Positions 39,041 to 45,356 of a DNA stretch of 64,000 nucleotides are shown here, one piece after another; positions within the stretch are counted from its first letter, which is position 1; the number at the start of each line of letters is the position of its first letter. Made by a program: the position numbers and the translations under genes. Source of the DNA: Peteryoungia ipomoeae (GTDB lineage Bacteria > Pseudomonadota > Alphaproteobacteria > Rhizobiales > Rhizobiaceae). A model generated the notes under the pieces. That model worked only from the letters and a program-made list of their open reading frames with translations, ran no database searches and had not been told where the DNA came from. The DNA lies in assembly GCF_004912165.1 (NCBI RefSeq), contig NZ_STGV01000004.1, forward strand, positions 372,001 to 436,000. Direction: 5' to 3'.

Positions 39041-40888
39041 ATGCCCAACCCTCTGCAGCCGGCACGCCTGCGTGAGAGCTTGCCGCTCTTGCTCGCAGCG
39101 TTTGCCTTCTTCTGTCTTGCCGGCGGCGGGGTCCTCGTCGCCACAGCGCGTCCTGATCTTGCAGCACAGGCATGGTTTGCCAGCGCGGCCGTTGTTCTTG
39201 TCGTGCTCGTCATCGATATCGTAAAGGCACTTTTCAAAGGTCGCATGGGTGTCGATGTCATTGCCGCGCTCTCGATCTCAGTCGGGCTGGCGCTTGGCGA
39301 AAACCTGGCCGCGGCCATCGTTGCCGTCATGTATGCCGGCGGACAGCTGCTTGAGAGTTTCGCCGAGGGCCGCGCCCGGCGGGACATGACGGCTTTGCTC
39401 GGCCGTGTGTCGCGCTCAGCGATGCGCTATCGTGGCGAGACCCTGGAAAGCGTTCCCATAGAGGCCCTCAAGCCGCAAGACCGGATCCTTCTGCGCAAAG
39501 GCGAGGTCGTGCCCGTCGATGGGCGTCTCCTTACGAGTTCCGGTGTGCTCGATCTTTCGGCGCTGACGGGCGAATCGATGCCGGTTGCCGTTCGCCTCGG
39601 CACTGAGGTCCCGAGCGGTGCAACCGTGCTTGGCGATGCCTTCGAGCTTCTGGTGCTCCGGGAATCCAAGGAAAGTACCTATGCTGGCATCGTTCGCCTT
39701 GTCGAGCAGGCGCAGGTCAGTCGTGCGCCGATGGCGCGGCTGGCCGATCGTTATGCGCTTTTCTTTCTGGGGGTCACTTTGCTGATCGCTGGCGGGGCCT
39801 GGTGGTGGAGCGGGGAGGCAACCCGTGCGCTTGCCGTGCTAGTGGTTGCCACGCCATGTCCGCTCATTCTCGCGGTTCCTGTTGCCGTCATCGCTGGCAT
39901 GTCGCGCGCTGCATCGCATGGTGTGCTTGTGAAGACTGCCGGTGCACTTGAAGGGCTTGCCGCAGTAACGATCGTTGTCCTGGACAAGACAGGCACCGTC
40001 ACCTCGGCCCGCCCCGAGGTGAGCGCCGTGCGGGCCGAGCCAGGATTTACGGTCGAGCAGGTTCTGGGGCTTGCCGCATCGCTCGATCAGGCCTCCGGAC
40101 ACGTGGCGGCCGAGGCTCTGGTGCGAGCCGCGTCTGCGCGCCAACTGCCGCTGACATTGCCGCAGGATGTTGTCGAGGATGCAGGACGCGGATTGTCCGG
40201 GCGGGTAGGTGGCCATCTGGTGGTGCTGGGCGGCAGTGGTTATGTGCGGTCAACGCTTGCGGACGGGGAGGGCTTCGCTCGCCTGGAGCTGGATGGCGGA
40301 ACGGCTGTGGTTGCCGTCGGGATCGACGGACGTCCTGCCGGCCTTATTCTGCTATCTGATCCGATCCGCGAAGATGCGGGTGCTGCGATTGCCGCCTTCC
40401 GGGCGGGTGGCGTCAGGCAGATCGTCATGGCGTCAGGCGATCGTACCGATGTTGCCGAAAAGGCCTCCGCAGCCCTTGGCCTCGATGCAGTTGCGGGCGA
40501 TCTGACCCCGGAGGGCAAGGTTGAACTCATTGGTCGGGAGCGCAAGGCGGGCGTGGTGATGATGGTCGGCGACGGTGTCAACGATGCGCCGGCGCTGGCG
40601 CTTGCCGATGTCGGCGTTGCGATCGGGGCTCGCGGGTCTGCCGCCTCCTCCGAAGCGGCCGATGTGGTGCTGCTGGCCGATGATCTGGGCAAACTGCCGC
40701 TCGCCTGCAAAATTGCAAGGCGATCACGGGATATCGCCCGCCAAAGCGCTGTTGCCGGGCTCGTCTTGTCGGGAGGGGCTATGGTGCTGGCTGCGTTCGG
40801 CTATCTTCAGCCGGTACAGGGCGCGCTCCTGCAGGAGGTGATCGACGTCGCTGTCATCCTCAATGCATTGCGCGCCCTTCGGGGATGA
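39041..40888 (+). CDS. Heavy-metal P1B-type ATPase with TPCP motif and no N-terminal metal domain
   Basis: The 615-aa pump has about eight membrane helices, TGES (176-179), the phosphorylated Asp in DKTGT (315-319) and GDGVND (510-515). The intramembrane metal motif is TPCP (271-274), instead of CPC of Cu/Zn pumps or SPC of P1B-4. The invariant His-Pro of the P1B nucleotide domain (SEHP) reads SGHV (352-355). The C-terminal helix QEVIDVAVILNALRAL resembles Zn/Cd pumps. No Cys- or His-rich N-terminal domain is present. ATG at 39041 follows GAAGG; a TTG 12 codons upstream is possible. The transported metal is uncertain (Ni, Fe, Co or Zn). Confidence 0.88.
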   Translation: MPNPLQPARLRESLPLLLAAFAFFCLAGGGVLVATARPDLAAQAWFASAAVVLVVLVIDIVKALFKGRMGVDVIAALSISVGLALGENLAAAIVAVMYAGGQLLESFAEGRARRDMTALLGRVSRSAMRYRGETLESVPIEALKPQDRILLRKGEVVPVDGRLLTSSGVLDLSALTGESMPVAVRLGTEVPSGATVLGDAFELLVLRESKESTYAGIVRLVEQAQVSRAPMARLADRYALFFLGVTLLIAGGAWWWSGEATRALAVLVVATPCPLILAVPVAVIAGMSRAASHGVLVKTAGALEGLAAVTIVVLDKTGTVTSARPEVSAVRAEPGFTVEQVLGLAASLDQASGHVAAEALVRAASARQLPLTLPQDVVEDAGRGLSGRVGGHLVVLGGSGYVRSTLADGEGFARLELDGGTAVVAVGIDGRPAGLILLSDPIREDAGAAIAAFRAGGVRQIVMASGDRTDVAEKASAALGLDAVAGDLTPEGKVELIGRERKAGVVMMVGDGVNDAPALALADVGVAIGARGSAASSEAADVVLLADDLGKLPLACKIARRSRDIARQSAVAGLVLSGGAMVLAAFGYLQPVQGALLQEVIDVAVILNALRALRG

Positions 40889-40894
40889 AGGCGG

Positions 40895-41638
40895 TCAGGC
40901 CTGCGTCATCACGCTGCCTTCACCGGAAATCCGGATCCGCAGATTGTTTTGAACGTGTGCCACGCCGCTTACGCGTTCGGCGCTGTCTTCCGCGCGGCGC
41001 TTCTCCCAGCGGTCCGTCACCTGGCCGGAGAGCGTGACTTCCGCATCCTTCACCGTTACCTCGATGTCGGAAGCGTCGACAGCGGGATCGTCGGCGAGCC
41101 GGTCGTTGACGTCTTCAAGGATGCGGGCATCCGACCGGCGATAGCCGCGTGGTCCTTTTCCGCGATGGCTGTCCATTTCACGGCGTCGTGCGGCCTCGTC
41201 ATCGCCAAACCAGGATGCGACCTCGTCGGACGCGCGATCCATGAAGCCGCGGTCATTGTCATAGTCCCGGTTTCTGCGGCCATAGTCAGTGCTGGACGAT
41301 GCTCGGTCAGCCGGATCGAAGCGGCGACCGGTGCCGCGCGCATAACGCCTGTCGTGATCGCCGTAGCCGCGGTCGCTCAGGTCGCCCTCGTAGCCGAGGT
41401 CATCCGTCGTCCAGTCCGAGCGCCCCATGCGTGGATAGCGAGAGCCGGTGGTGCCGTAGCCGCCCTCCATGCCAAACTCCCGCTGGCGTTCTCTGTCATA
41501 GCGGTCGGCATCGGGGCGATGGTCGTCGTAGCCGCGAACAAATCCGCTGTCTCCGGGGCCATAGTCCCCGGTGGGGCCACGGCGTGCATTGCGGTTTCGA
41601 CCGTAGTCGCCATCCCAGTTGTCATTGCGATTGACCAT
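40895..41638 (-). CDS. BON domain protein with a long charged low-complexity N-terminal part
   Basis: In this 247-aa protein, residues 1 to about 165 are rich in Arg, Asp, Gly and Tyr (repeated DRY, DYG, GRR) and look disordered. The C-terminal part is a BON domain (DARILEDVNDRLADDPAVDA, then VKDAEVTLSGQVTDRWEKR), which binds membranes or phospholipids in OsmY-like stress proteins. There is no signal peptide. The ATG at 41638 follows GAGGAGGAAACA. An EcfG-type promoter (41691-41715) lies upstream, in keeping with a stress protein. Confidence 0.85.
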   Translation of the reverse strand: MVNRNDNWDGDYGRNRNARRGPTGDYGPGDSGFVRGYDDHRPDADRYDRERQREFGMEGGYGTTGSRYPRMGRSDWTTDDLGYEGDLSDRGYGDHDRRYARGTGRRFDPADRASSSTDYGRRNRDYDNDRGFMDRASDEVASWFGDDEAARRREMDSHRGKGPRGYRRSDARILEDVNDRLADDPAVDASDIEVTVKDAEVTLSGQVTDRWEKRRAEDSAERVSGVAHVQNNLRIRISGEGSVMTQA

Positions 41639-41690
41639 TGTTTCCTCCTCTGAGTTGGGGAGGGAAGCGCGAGGCGCTGCCCTCGAGACT

Positions 41691-41715
41691 AACCCTTGGG
41701 CGCATTCGTCGTTCC
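41691..41715 (-). promoter_or_regulatory. EcfG-type promoter candidate of the BON gene
   Basis: On the minus strand it reads GGAAC, 16 bases, GGTT, one mismatch from the general stress consensus GGAAC-N16/17-CGTT. The -10 side is 52 bp upstream of the BON start codon. Confidence 0.6.
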
Positions 41716-41811
41716 CGCCAGCCAAGGAAAAAATGGCTGAACCGCCCATCCCGGTCCGGTGTTATGCCGGGGAGGGGCAATTCGGAGGGGAGGCCGCTGA
41801 TGTCCGTGGCC

Positions 41812-42900
41812 TTAGGATTCGGTCGGAGGTCTTGCATTGAGGAAGGCCATCAGTCGCTTTTCATCGGCACGCAGAAGGCGCGGCCCGGTGGCGGCGCTTA
41901 CGACGGGAATGACCCCCTCCAGATCTGTCTGCCTGTCGGCCAGTGTCAGGATCTGCGGATGGATGTAACTGCTGCGGCAGATGGCCGGCGTGTTGTGCAG
42001 CGTCTGGGCTGCCCGTTCGCAGAGATCACGAACAGTCGGATGCTCGCCACGGCGTATCGACTGCCAGGCCTGGTCGAAGGCCGCAACACTGCCGCCCCAG
42101 GTGCGAAAGGTTTTTGCCGAGACGCGAAAGGCGCAGATCTCTGCGAGATACGCGTTTAAGCGACCGGAATCGATGCGGTGCAATTCGCCTTCGCTGTCGC
42201 GCCAGGAAAAGAGGTCGCGCCCTGGCAGATCTGCAATCTCTTCAAGGACCTTCTGCAGACGTGGGTGGCGCAAGGTACGCCGCACGCGTTTGCCACCTTT
42301 GGCAACGAAACTCAGCCGCACCCCGTCCTTGTCAAAGGTCAGGTGCCGCTTCTGCAAGGTGGTGGCGCCGTAGGTTCGGTTGTCACGGGCATAGGCCCGG
42401 TTGCCGACGCGCATATGCGATATGTCGAGCAGACTGATCAAGGCTGAGAGGAGAAACGGCGCATCCGCCTTCGAGCTTTCGAGATCGCGGGAAATCCGTC
42501 GTCGGATTTTCGGCAGCATCTGTCCGAATCCGATGAGATCATCGAATTTCTTTTCACTACGCCAGCGGGCCCAGTCCTCATGATAGCGATATTGCTTGCG
42601 GCCCCGCGCATCTATCCCGGTGGCCTGCAAATGGCCTTTGGGATTGCGGTTGATCCAGACCTTTTCATAGGCCGGCGGCAAGGCAAGCTTTTGGATCCGC
42701 GCGAGGATGCGTTGATCCTCGATCCGTGTACCATCCGGCAGGTGATAGGAAAATCCCTGCCCGCGACGAATGCGGGAAATGCCGGGCGTACTGTCGGTCG
42801 CATAGACGAGACCGATGTCCTCGAGCTCGCTTGTATCGGCGGAGGCAATGTCCGCCGACAAGGAGGGATGGCTGTCATCCAACAACGGCGTCTCCATCAT
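41812..42900 (-). CDS. DNA topoisomerase IB (poxvirus-type)
   Basis: The 362-aa enzyme relaxes supercoils by nicking one strand through a 3'-phosphotyrosine. The N-terminal part has GFSYHLPDGTRIEDQRILAR and LPPAYEKVWI. The catalytic domain shows the pattern R-K-R-H-Y: LLDISHMRVGN, FVAKGGKRVRRTL, AKTFRTWGGSVAA and the nucleophile Tyr312 in CRSSYIHPQIL. Its start overlaps the sigma factor gene by 26 bp, so the two are cotranscribed and probably induced together in stress. Confidence 0.93.
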   Translation of the reverse strand: MMETPLLDDSHPSLSADIASADTSELEDIGLVYATDSTPGISRIRRGQGFSYHLPDGTRIEDQRILARIQKLALPPAYEKVWINRNPKGHLQATGIDARGRKQYRYHEDWARWRSEKKFDDLIGFGQMLPKIRRRISRDLESSKADAPFLLSALISLLDISHMRVGNRAYARDNRTYGATTLQKRHLTFDKDGVRLSFVAKGGKRVRRTLRHPRLQKVLEEIADLPGRDLFSWRDSEGELHRIDSGRLNAYLAEICAFRVSAKTFRTWGGSVAAFDQAWQSIRRGEHPTVRDLCERAAQTLHNTPAICRSSYIHPQILTLADRQTDLEGVIPVVSAATGPRLLRADEKRLMAFLNARPPTES

Positions 42901-43378
42901 GCTCCTTCAACTCGCGGCGCATGTGATGCCGGGCGCGGTTGAGACGGCTTTTTATGGTACCGACCGCACAATTGCAGATGTGGGCGGCGTCTTCGTATCG
43001 TTCTCCCAACACGTCGGTCAAAACCAGTACCTCGCGGTGGTGAAGCGGCAGCTGTGCGAGCGCACGCCACACCGCTTGCCCGCGGCTGCTCCAGCCCATG
43101 CCGGCGCTGGCCATGTCGGACTCCGCCCGCCCTTTGCTCTGCCCCTCCTTCTCCCCTCCGTTGTGCGACAAGCCATACATGATGGAGAGCAGCCAGGTGC
43201 TCGGCCGCAGCTCGGGCCTGAGCAGGTGCAGCCTGTCAGTCGCCTTGGTGAGGGTCTGCTGGACGAGCTGGTCTGCATCCTCGGTGTCGGCAAAATGCAG
43301 GCGGGCGAAAATGCGCAGAGCCGGCACCAGCTCCATGATCCGGGTCTGGTCTGGTATTTCGGCTCTCACTATCGACAT
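42875..43378 (-). CDS. ECF sigma factor, EcfG-like (general stress response)
   Basis: The 167-aa sigma factor has region 2 (about 20-80, FADTEDADQLVQQTLTKATD) and region 4 (about 105-155, ALAQLPLHHREVLVLTDVLG, then YEDAAHICNCAVGTIKSRLN). The latter closely follows the EcfG pattern YEEAAEICGCAVGTIKSRVN. The ATG at 43378 has GGAGG nine bases upstream; the ATG at 43387 abuts the same site and is unlikely. A canonical EcfG promoter 60 bp upstream suggests autoregulation. No PhyR-type gene is present in the window, so this is probably a secondary EcfG copy. Confidence 0.85.
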   Translation of the reverse strand: MSIVRAEIPDQTRIMELVPALRIFARLHFADTEDADQLVQQTLTKATDRLHLLRPELRPSTWLLSIMYGLSHNGGEKEGQSKGRAESDMASAGMGWSSRGQAVWRALAQLPLHHREVLVLTDVLGERYEDAAHICNCAVGTIKSRLNRARHHMRRELKEHDGDAVVG

Positions 43379-43437
43379 AGTCGTCATCCTCCGGTTGCCG
43401 GCGCAGATGCTGGATCGTTCTTGCTGCCTGCCCCGCA

Positions 43438-43462
43438 AACGCCCGCGATTGATGAAGGTTCC
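43438..43462 (-). promoter_or_regulatory. Canonical EcfG promoter upstream of the sigma factor gene
   Basis: On the minus strand it reads GGAAC, 16 bases, CGTT, an exact match to the alphaproteobacterial general stress consensus. The -10 side is 59 bp before the sigma factor ATG (43378), a normal leader length. Confidence 0.8.
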
Positions 43463-43558
43463 GGCTTGGCCGACCTCAGGATTGGTTGCAGCGGGCGGTT
43501 GTGCCTCTTCCGTGGCCGCTGCTCTGCGGCACGCGCCATGGGCCTGAAACACGGGCAT

Positions 43559-43583
43559 GGAACATTGATGCCATCAGGTGGTT
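43559..43583 (+). promoter_or_regulatory. EcfG-type promoter candidate of the NepR-like gene
   Basis: GGAAC, 16 bases, GGTT on the plus strand, one mismatch from consensus and with the same spacer as the site facing the sigma gene. It ends 85 bp before the ATG at 43669. Confidence 0.55.
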
Positions 43584-43668
43584 CTTCTGAAGCTGGACCA
43601 AGCGAACGGATGGCCGGTCAGTCTGGCCATTGGAACGTTGAAGAGATCATGTCTTAACGGAGGACAGT

Positions 43669-43884
43669 ATGACGACGACGCCAGTACCCGCTCGGCGCGG
43701 CCGTAGAAGCCAGGACGGCGGCTTGGTAACGGAGAGGCTGCATGGGCTGATGGATGACATGCAGGGCGAAAACCTTCCGGGGCACTTGAAGGAGGCTGTC
43801 GGCACGTTGGCGGAGGTGATCAAGAGGAAGACGGACGAGTATCGTCCCCAAAGGCGGGATCACACGGCCCAACCCCGCGCTTGA
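43669..43884 (+). CDS. Small NepR-like protein (candidate anti-sigma factor)
   Basis: The 71-aa protein starts with ATG after a good GGAGGA site. The central segment VTERLHGLMDDMQGENLPGH resembles the NepR helix pattern (I..kLR.mYddvv.EPvPdr) in spacing of L, DD, E, and P, but it is divergent and lacks the usual Tyr. NepR proteins hold EcfG inactive until phosphorylated PhyR takes them away. The divergent sigma gene 290 bp away supports this idea. The sequence similarity is weak, so the function is only a candidate; otherwise it is a hypothetical protein. Confidence 0.6.
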   Translation: MTTTPVPARRGRRSQDGGLVTERLHGLMDDMQGENLPGHLKEAVGTLAEVIKRKTDEYRPQRRDHTAQPRA

Positions 43885-43900
43885 ATGGCGAGTGACCCCT

Positions 43901-44134
43901 TCAACTGAAGCTGCCATCCTGTGGATCGTAAAGCTTGCCACTGGCGAGCAGGGTCAGCTCGAAAAGCTCATCCTCATCGGTCAAGCCATTTTCAAGAAGA
44001 TAGGTCAGAAAGGCGGTAGCGTTGCGCTTCTGCTGTTTTGCCATGCGAGACGCGATGCGCTCGTCAATTCTGCTGATCATGCGTGCGACGAGATCATCCG
44101 CAGCGATCGATTGCCCACTCTTCTCAGATAACAT
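43901..44134 (-). CDS. Small protein with DED..EL..GK.YDP..GSF C-terminal motif (paralogue A)
   Basis: The 77-aa protein starts with ATG after GGAAGGGA. The first half is a charged helix (LVARMISRIDERIASRMAKQ); the second half ends in GLTDEDELFELTLLASGKLY, then DPQDGSFS. A second small protein encoded 0.7 kb away ends in the same pattern. No cysteine, signal peptide or membrane segment is seen. I do not recognise a family. It is convergent with the NepR-like gene and 16 bp from it. Confidence 0.75.
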   Translation of the reverse strand: MLSEKSGQSIAADDLVARMISRIDERIASRMAKQQKRNATAFLTYLLENGLTDEDELFELTLLASGKLYDPQDGSFS

Positions 44135-44454
44135 GGCGTTCCCTTCCGCTAGAGGCTTGCCGTACGGGGTGGACTGTCCAGGTGGGCACTCAGGTCGCAT
44201 GCACTGCTGACCAGCTATCTGACGGTATTGAAGGGCTGGAGGCTCGCGGACCCTGCCGCGATGCGCGCTATCGAAGGCTTCCGACATGCTCAGCCTGGGG
44301 CTGGGCTGCGGTAAGCGACCGGATGTTTAAATCGTTTTTACTGTTGTCGCAACCTTCGGTTTTCCTCCCGCAAGGCCTTGTCCACTCTCGGCGGAACCAT
44401 GGTCCCGATGGCGTGTTACGTCTTCAACGAAGTCGGCACGCACAAGGATACCAA
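44135..44454. other. Divergent intergenic region, no gene seen
   Basis: These 320 bp separate the leftward small paralogue A and the rightward 110-aa gene. One EcfG-type promoter candidate faces the latter (44393-44417). An A/T-rich patch lies near 44323-44340. Open frames that cross the region have no ribosome binding site or family likeness. Confidence 0.55.
44393..44417 (+). promoter_or_regulatory. EcfG-type promoter candidate of the 110-aa gene
   Basis: GGAAC, 16 bases, TGTT, one mismatch from consensus, ending 37 bp before the ATG at 44455. Confidence 0.5.
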
Positions 44455-44787
44455 ATGACCCATCTGAAGAATGTCGACGGTCAAGGCCAGTTGCTTATTG
44501 GTGACCGTCTGTCGCCCATGCCGTATCACGTTGCAATCGAGCGTTTGAATGAGGGCTATCGCGCAAGGATTGAAATCCAGGCGCCGCGCGACTGGTTGCT
44601 GCAGCAGGGGTTTCAGTCCCAGGCAACGCTTGTCCTTGCATCGGGTGAAAGGGTTCAGGTCGAGCATGACGGTCCGCTGACCGTCGATAGCAGCATCAGC
44701 GTCGTGCTGCGGGCTGCAGTGAAAGACTATGCGGACCGTGACGGGCTGCTCAGAGATTTTCCAGAAGCTGAAGAAGGTCAGAAATGA
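44455..44787 (+). CDS. Hypothetical protein, 110 aa
   Basis: The ATG follows CACAAGGATACCAA, a fair AAGGA site. The protein looks globular and mixed alpha/beta: YHVAIERLNEGYRARIEIQA, then LVLASGERVQVEHDGPLTVD, with no signal peptide, membrane segment or cysteine. I do not recognise a family. An EcfG-type promoter candidate lies directly upstream and the small paralogues A and B flank it, so it probably belongs to the same stress-related group. Confidence 0.65.
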   Translation: MTHLKNVDGQGQLLIGDRLSPMPYHVAIERLNEGYRARIEIQAPRDWLLQQGFQSQATLVLASGERVQVEHDGPLTVDSSISVVLRAAVKDYADRDGLLRDFPEAEEGQK

Positions 44788-44828
44788 CATTGGCTCGAGC
44801 CACGGAAGCGTAGAGATCTCCGCCTCCC

Positions 44829-44849
44829 GCGGGCGTCATTCACGCCCGC
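44829..44849. other. Perfect hairpin between convergent small genes
   Basis: GCGGGCGT pairs with ACGCCCGC around a five-base loop in the 77-bp gap between the 110-aa gene and paralogue B. No T run follows on either strand, so it may be a weak or Rho-assisted terminator. Confidence 0.45.
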
Positions 44850-44864
44850 ATGTCGGTTCAAATT

Positions 44865-45092
44865 TTACAGAAAGCTGCCATTGGCAGGATCATAGCGCTT
44901 GCCATTTGCGATCTCGGCAAGCTCAACCAAGTCGTCCTCATCGCGGATGCCGCTGTTTACGAGATAGTTTACCAGATCAACGGTGTTTTCGCTTGCATCC
45001 GTTGCCGATTGAGGAAGGCCAGAGAGGCGCATCACGGCGCGTTTAACAATTGCGTGGTTGTCAGAGGAAGTTTCGGGGGGTGTAGATGCCAT
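44865..45092 (-). CDS. Small protein with DED..EL..GK.YDP..GSF C-terminal motif (paralogue B)
   Basis: The 75-aa protein starts with ATG after GGAGGGA. Its last 40 residues (NYLVNSGIRDEDDLVELAEI, then ANGKRYDPANGSFL) share roughly half of their residues with those of paralogue A. N-terminal halves are unlike. No known domain is recognised. It lies 125 bp from the tRNA-Arg gene. I found no EcfG-type promoter upstream. Confidence 0.75.
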   Translation of the reverse strand: MASTPPETSSDNHAIVKRAVMRLSGLPQSATDASENTVDLVNYLVNSGIRDEDDLVELAEIANGKRYDPANGSFL

Positions 45093-45217
45093 GGCATTCC
45101 CTCCGTTTGAGGCCGACGAAAAAAGAGGAAGCACCCGCCGGCGGGGCATAGCTCATTGTGCCGGATACCCCCTCGAACGCAACCCCAGATTCATAGGGGT
45201 TACACTTATTCGCAAAA

Positions 45218-45294
45218 TGGTGATCCCGACGCGATTCGAACGCGTGACCCTCAGATTAGGAATCTGATGCTCTATCCTGCTGAGCTACGGGACC
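45218..45294 (-). tRNA. tRNA-Arg (anticodon CCT)
   Basis: The minus strand folds as a full cloverleaf of 77 nt with an encoded CCA. The acceptor GGTCCCG pairs with CGGGATC (one G-T pair), the anticodon stem TCAGA/TCTGA encloses loop TTCCTAA with anticodon CCT, and the T arm is ACGCG-TTCGAAT-CGCGT. It reads AGG codons, which are rare in such genomes. Such tRNA genes are common integration targets, but no integrase or repeat is seen nearby. Confidence 0.96.
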
Positions 45295-45356
45295 ACTGCC
45301 TTCTCCTTACAAAAGCAGAGCCGCCAAGCCAAGTGTTTTCCGTTGGCAGCCGAAGC

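Larger units (their letters stand above)
43379..43668. other. Divergent control region between sigma factor and NepR-like gene
   Basis: These 290 bp contain no supported gene. They hold two EcfG-type promoter candidates facing away from each other, one for the sigma factor and one for the small protein, listed separately. Confidence 0.6.

Noticed and set aside
45218..45294. tRNA-Arg as an integration site of a genomic island
   Set aside because: No integrase and no copy of the tRNA 3' end were seen on either side within the window.
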